Source of the DNA: an uncultured Oscillospiraceae bacterium
Lineage (GTDB): Bacteria > Bacillota > Clostridia > Oscillospirales > Oscillospiraceae
Direction: 5' to 3'
Length of the DNA: 8,286 bases
Assembly (NCBI GenBank): GCA_944385455.1
Contig: CALWXI010000077.1
Span: forward strand, 1 to 8,286
Shown: one piece after another, positions 4,383 to 8,286 of the stretch
Numbering within the stretch: the stretch's first letter is position 1
Layout: each line of letters starts with the position of its first letter
The notes under the pieces: generated by a model
The model's database searches: none
What the model was told of the DNA's origin: nothing
The model's input: the letters and a program-made list of their open reading frames with translations, nothing else
Made by a program: the position numbers and the translations under genes

Positions 4383-5822
4383 ATGGATCAGACCAGAGCG
4401 CCCATCTACGAGGCGCTGGAACACTTCCGGAAAATGCGGGTGGTGCCCTTTGACGTGCCGGGTCACAAGCGGGGCCGGGGCAACCCGGAACTGGTACGCC
4501 TGCTGGGTGAGAACTGCGTGGGGCTGGACGTGAATTCCATGAAGCCCCTGGACAATCTCTGCCACCCCATTTCCGTGATCCGGGAGGCGGAGGAACTGGC
4601 GGCGGACGCCTTCGGCGCGTCTCACGCCTTTTTGATGGTGGGAGGCACCACCTCCGCCGTGCAGAGCATGGTGCTCTCCGTGGTCAAGCACGGGGAGAAG
4701 ATCATCCTTCCCCGCAATGTCCACCGCAGCGTCATGGGCGCCCTGGTGCTGTGCGGCGCGGTGCCCGTCTACGTGAACCCCGAGTGCGATGAACGGCTGG
4801 GCATCCCCCTGGGGATGCGGCTTTCCGAGGTGGAACGAGCCATCCGGCAGAACCCGGACGCCAAGGCCGTGCTGGTGAACAACCCCACCTACTACGGCAT
4901 CTGCTCGGACCTTCGGAGCATCGTGGATCTGGTCCATCGCAGCGGCATGCTGTGCCTCGTGGACGAGGCACACGGCACTCATTTTTATTTCCACGACGGC
5001 CTGCCCGTCTCCGCCATGGCGGCGGGAGCGGATCTGGCCGCCGTCTCCATGCACAAGTCCGGCGGCAGCCTGACCCAGAGCAGCCTCCTGCTCACCGGCC
5101 CCAGCGTGTCCCCGGGCTATGTCCGGCAGATCATCAACCTCACTCAGACCACCAGCGCCTCCTACCTGCTGCTCTCCAGCCTGGACATTGCCCGGCGGAA
5201 CCTGGCCCTGCGGGGCCAAAGGGAATTCGGCCGGGTGATGGAGATGGCGGAGTACGCCCGGAGCGAGATCAACGCCATCGGCGGCTACTGCGCCTTCGGC
5301 CGGGAGCTGATCAACGGCGGCAGCATCTACGACTTCGACGTCACCAAGCTCTCGGTGAACACCCTGGACGTGGGCCTGGCGGGCATCGAGGTCTATGACC
5401 TGCTGCGGGATGAGTACGACATCCAGATCGAGTTCGGCGATCTGGGCAACATCCTGGCCTACCTCTCCATCGGAGACCGCCCCCGGGAGGTGGAACGGCT
5501 GGTGGGCGCCCTCAGCGAGGTGCGCCGCCGGTTCGGCAAGCCAGGAGCGGAGCTGATGAAGCAGGAGTACATCGACCCGGAGGTGGCCGTCTCCCCCCAG
5601 GAGGCCTTCTACGCCCCCAAACGCCGGCTGCCCCTGGAGGAGACCGTGGGGTACGTGTGCAGCGAGTTTGTCATGTGCTATCCCCCCGGCATCCCCATTC
5701 TGGCCCCGGGAGAGCGTATCACCCGGGAGATCATCGCATACATCCGGTACGCCAAGGAAAAAGGCTGCTCCATGACCGGTCCCGAGGACGCGGACATCGC
5801 TTTCCTGAACGTACTGGCTTAA
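4383..5822 (+). CDS. speA: PLP-dependent arginine decarboxylase (Orn/Lys/Arg decarboxylase, Bacillus SpeA type)
   Basis: A 479-residue member of the aspartate-aminotransferase-fold Orn/Lys/Arg decarboxylases, close in length to B. subtilis SpeA (about 490), and lacking the N-terminal wing domain of the large E. coli enzymes. Visible motifs: PFDVPGHKRGRG (22-33), the cofactor-binding GGTTSAVQSM (87-96), DEAHG (194-198) with the Asp that contacts the pyridine nitrogen, and SMHKSGGSLTQSS (222-234) with Lys225 as the PLP Schiff-base residue. The C-terminal domain continues to the end without truncation. The fold alone does not separate arginine, ornithine and lysine decarboxylases; arginine is inferred from the agmatinase gene two places downstream. 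A clear AAGGAG lies six bases before the ATG, and speE follows after 15 bases. Confidence 0.9.
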   Translation: MDQTRAPIYEALEHFRKMRVVPFDVPGHKRGRGNPELVRLLGENCVGLDVNSMKPLDNLCHPISVIREAEELAADAFGASHAFLMVGGTTSAVQSMVLSVVKHGEKIILPRNVHRSVMGALVLCGAVPVYVNPECDERLGIPLGMRLSEVERAIRQNPDAKAVLVNNPTYYGICSDLRSIVDLVHRSGMLCLVDEAHGTHFYFHDGLPVSAMAAGADLAAVSMHKSGGSLTQSSLLLTGPSVSPGYVRQIINLTQTTSASYLLLSSLDIARRNLALRGQREFGRVMEMAEYARSEINAIGGYCAFGRELINGGSIYDFDVTKLSVNTLDVGLAGIEVYDLLRDEYDIQIEFGDLGNILAYLSIGDRPREVERLVGALSEVRRRFGKPGAELMKQEYIDPEVAVSPQEAFYAPKRRLPLEETVGYVCSEFVMCYPPGIPILAPGERITREIIAYIRYAKEKGCSMTGPEDADIAFLNVLA

Positions 5823-5837
5823 AGGAAGGAGTCAGGA

Positions 5838-6698
5838 ATGGAATTTTGGTTCAGCGAGCGCCAGACCCCCAACGTGAAGCTCTCCATCCGGGTGGACCGG
5901 CAGCTCTACAGCGGCAAGAGTGAATTCCAGCGCATCGACGTGTTCGAGTCCCCGGAGTTCGGCCGCTTTCTCACCCTGGACGGCTACATGATGCTGACGG
6001 AGAAGGACGAGTTCATTTACCACGAGATGATCGTCCACGTGCCCATGGCGGTGCATCCCCACGTCCGGGACGTACTGGTCATCGGCGCGGGGGACGGCGG
6101 CGTCATCCGGGAACTGGCCCGCTATCCGGAGATCGAGCACATCGACATGGTGGAGATCGACCCCCTGGTGGTGGAGGTGTGCCGGCAATATCTCCCCGGC
6201 ACCGCCCGCTGCCTGGATGATCCCCGTCTCACCATTCACTACCAGGACGGACTGAAGTTCGTCCGCTCCCCCCAGGACCGCTATGACCTCATCATCGTGG
6301 ACTCCACGGATCCCTTCGGCCCCGGCGAGGGCCTCTTCACCCGGGAGTTCTACGGAAACTGCTACAAGGCCCTGCGCTCCGACGGCATCATGGTCAACCA
6401 GCACGAGAGTCCCTTCTATGAAGAGGACGCCCTGGCCTGCCAGCGGGCCCACAAGCGGATCGTGGAATCCTTCCCCATCAGCAAGGTCTATCAGGCCCAC
6501 ATCCCCACCTATCCCTCCGGCCACTGGCTCTTCGGCTTTGCCAGCAAGCTGTATCACCCTCTCCGGGATCTGGACGAGGCCCGCTGGAACGCCCGGGACC
6601 TCACCTGCCACTACTATACCACCACCCTGCACAAGGGGGCGTTCTATATCCCCGCCTACGTGGAGGAGCTTTTGAAACATGTTGAATCCGCAGATTGA
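5838..6698 (+). CDS. speE: Spermidine synthase (aminopropyltransferase)
   Basis: SpeE transfers the aminopropyl group of decarboxylated SAM to putrescine, giving spermidine and methylthioadenosine. The 286 residues fit the family. An N-terminal beta-domain carries SEFQRIDVFES (28-38) and LTLDGYMMLTEKDEFIYHEM (45-64). The Rossmann domain has VIGAGDGGVIREL (81-93), the decarboxy-SAM site (most relatives have GGGDGG), the acidic end of beta-2 in MVEIDP (104-109), and VDSTDPFGPGEGLF (154-167) with catalytic Asp155. YPSGHWLFGFASK (225-237) is the amine-pocket region. The substrate could be agmatine instead of putrescine, since such aminopropyltransferases look similar. GGAAGGAG precedes the start by six bases. 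Its last 20 bases overlap the start of speB, suggesting coupled translation. Confidence 0.95.
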   Translation: MEFWFSERQTPNVKLSIRVDRQLYSGKSEFQRIDVFESPEFGRFLTLDGYMMLTEKDEFIYHEMIVHVPMAVHPHVRDVLVIGAGDGGVIRELARYPEIEHIDMVEIDPLVVEVCRQYLPGTARCLDDPRLTIHYQDGLKFVRSPQDRYDLIIVDSTDPFGPGEGLFTREFYGNCYKALRSDGIMVNQHESPFYEEDALACQRAHKRIVESFPISKVYQAHIPTYPSGHWLFGFASKLYHPLRDLDEARWNARDLTCHYYTTTLHKGAFYIPAYVEELLKHVESAD

Positions 6699-7539
6699 CG
6701 TATTCATGGGGTGCGACGCCCCCTTTGACCAGGCCGATACCGTGCTCTTCGGCGCTCCCTTCGATTCCACCACCTCCAACCGCCCCGGCACCCGGTTCGG
6801 TCCCTCCGCCCTGCGGCGGGAGTCTTACGGCCTGGAGCTGTACAGCCCCTATCAGGACCGGGACCTCAGCGACCGGGCCGTACTGGACAGCGGGGACATC
6901 GAGCTGCCCATGGGCAGCTCCGTCCTGGCTCTGGAGGCCATCCAGGCCCGGGCCGCGGAGATCCTCGCCGCCGGGAAGCGGCCCTTCCTGCTGGGCGGAG
7001 AGCATCTGGTGACACTGGGAGCCTTCCGGGCCGCTCATGAGAAATTCCCGGAGGTATGCATCCTCCACTTCGATGCTCACACGGACCTGCGGCAGGAATA
7101 CCTGGGGGTGGAGCTGTCCCACGCCTGCGTCATCCGCCGCTGCTGGGACCTTGCCGGCGACGGACGCATCTTCCAGTTCGGCATCCGCTCCGGGGACCGG
7201 TCCGAGTGGCAGTGGGGAAAATCCCACGTCTTCACCCATCCCTTTGATCTGGATGGACTGGAAAGCACTGTTTCCATGCTGGGCAACAAGCCCATTTACT
7301 TTACAGTAGATCTGGACGTGCTGGACCCCTCGGTCTTTCCCGGCACCGGCACGCCGGAGCCCGGCGGCGTGTCCTTCGAGGCGCTGCGGAGGGCCGTGAC
7401 ACTGGTTTGCAGCCGGTGCAACATTGTAGGCTGCGACGTCAACGAGCTGTCCCCACCCTATGATCCCAGCGGCGTTTCCAACGCCGTGGCGGCCAAAATC
7501 GTCCGGGAAATGCTGCTGGCATTCCCCGATCACAACTAA
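6679..7539 (+). CDS. speB: Agmatinase / ureohydrolase
   Basis: A binuclear-manganese ureohydrolase of the arginase family, 286 residues, expected to split agmatine to putrescine and urea. All metal-ligand motifs are present: GGEH (107-110, His109), DAHTD (132-136, Asp132, His134 and Asp136) and DLD (211-213, Asp211 and Asp213). GTPEPGG (224-230) is the conserved active-site loop. The start lies inside the end of speE (20-base overlap) with GGAGG 12 bases upstream. No separate urease or arginase genes are visible. Agmatinase fits the SpeA neighbour; an N1-aminopropylagmatine ureohydrolase, which would release spermidine directly, is the main alternative and cannot be excluded by sequence reading. 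Confidence 0.92.
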   Translation: MLNPQIDVFMGCDAPFDQADTVLFGAPFDSTTSNRPGTRFGPSALRRESYGLELYSPYQDRDLSDRAVLDSGDIELPMGSSVLALEAIQARAAEILAAGKRPFLLGGEHLVTLGAFRAAHEKFPEVCILHFDAHTDLRQEYLGVELSHACVIRRCWDLAGDGRIFQFGIRSGDRSEWQWGKSHVFTHPFDLDGLESTVSMLGNKPIYFTVDLDVLDPSVFPGTGTPEPGGVSFEALRRAVTLVCSRCNIVGCDVNELSPPYDPSGVSNAVAAKIVREMLLAFPDHN

Positions 7540-7561
7540 CATCATTCAGGAGGAATCAGAT

Positions 7562-8286
<725 letters not shown>

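Noticed and set aside
3309..5219. A 636-codon open frame on the minus strand opposite speD and speA
   Set aside because: It is the antisense shadow of two well-recognised genes in GC-rich DNA. Its translation is rich in His, Gly, Val and Asp with no domain, and it runs across the leader terminator.
5832..7545. Long minus-strand open frames opposite speE and speB
   Set aside because: They mirror the codon structure of the real genes, show no family motifs, and overlap each other.

Overview
The window looks like chromosomal DNA of a high-GC, spore-forming-type gut Clostridia, most likely an Oscillospiraceae relative (Flavonifractor/Oscillibacter/Pseudoflavonifractor-like). This rests on strong AGGAGG-type ribosome binding sites, a Clostridia-type Rex repressor, an S-layer-homology (SLH) protein, a DUF4358-like lipoprotein, and a speD-speA-speE-speB polyamine operon followed by a carboxy(nor)spermidine dehydrogenase. 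The taxonomy is inferred from gene content and not proven.

Left part (1-3003), all on the minus strand. Reading in the direction of transcription: a lipoprotein with an acidic repeat linker, a bacterial Ig-like domain and a DUF4358-like C-terminus (3003-2062), closed by a textbook terminator (2048-2018). Next comes rex (1895-1266, TTG start) with its own sigma-A-type promoter and an overlapping Rex-type operator, then an SLH-domain exported protein (1224-142) probably co-transcribed with rex, and finally the first 19 codons of a small Cys/Gly-rich membrane peptide that runs off the left edge.

Middle (3004-3608), about 600 bases without a recognised gene and much more AT-rich in its centre than the flanking genes. 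It holds a near-consensus promoter (TTGACA-17-TATACT) inside a perfect 9-bp dyad, then about 400 nt of highly foldable sequence ending in a strong intrinsic terminator 55 nt before speD. This is either an attenuated leader of the polyamine operon or a free-standing ncRNA. One part of it (3275-3341) resembles the ends of an IS200/IS605-type element. This is the most interesting part of the window.

Right part (3609-8286), a tightly packed plus-strand operon. SpeD makes decarboxylated SAM. SpeA (aspartate-aminotransferase-fold type) most likely makes agmatine from arginine. SpeB hydrolyses agmatine to putrescine and urea. SpeE joins putrescine with the aminopropyl group to give spermidine. The last, incomplete gene encodes a carboxy(nor)spermidine dehydrogenase of the alternative aspartate-semialdehyde-dependent route, so two chemically distinct routes to spermidine appear to be encoded in one transcript. 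Its partner decarboxylase (nspC) would be expected just past the right edge.
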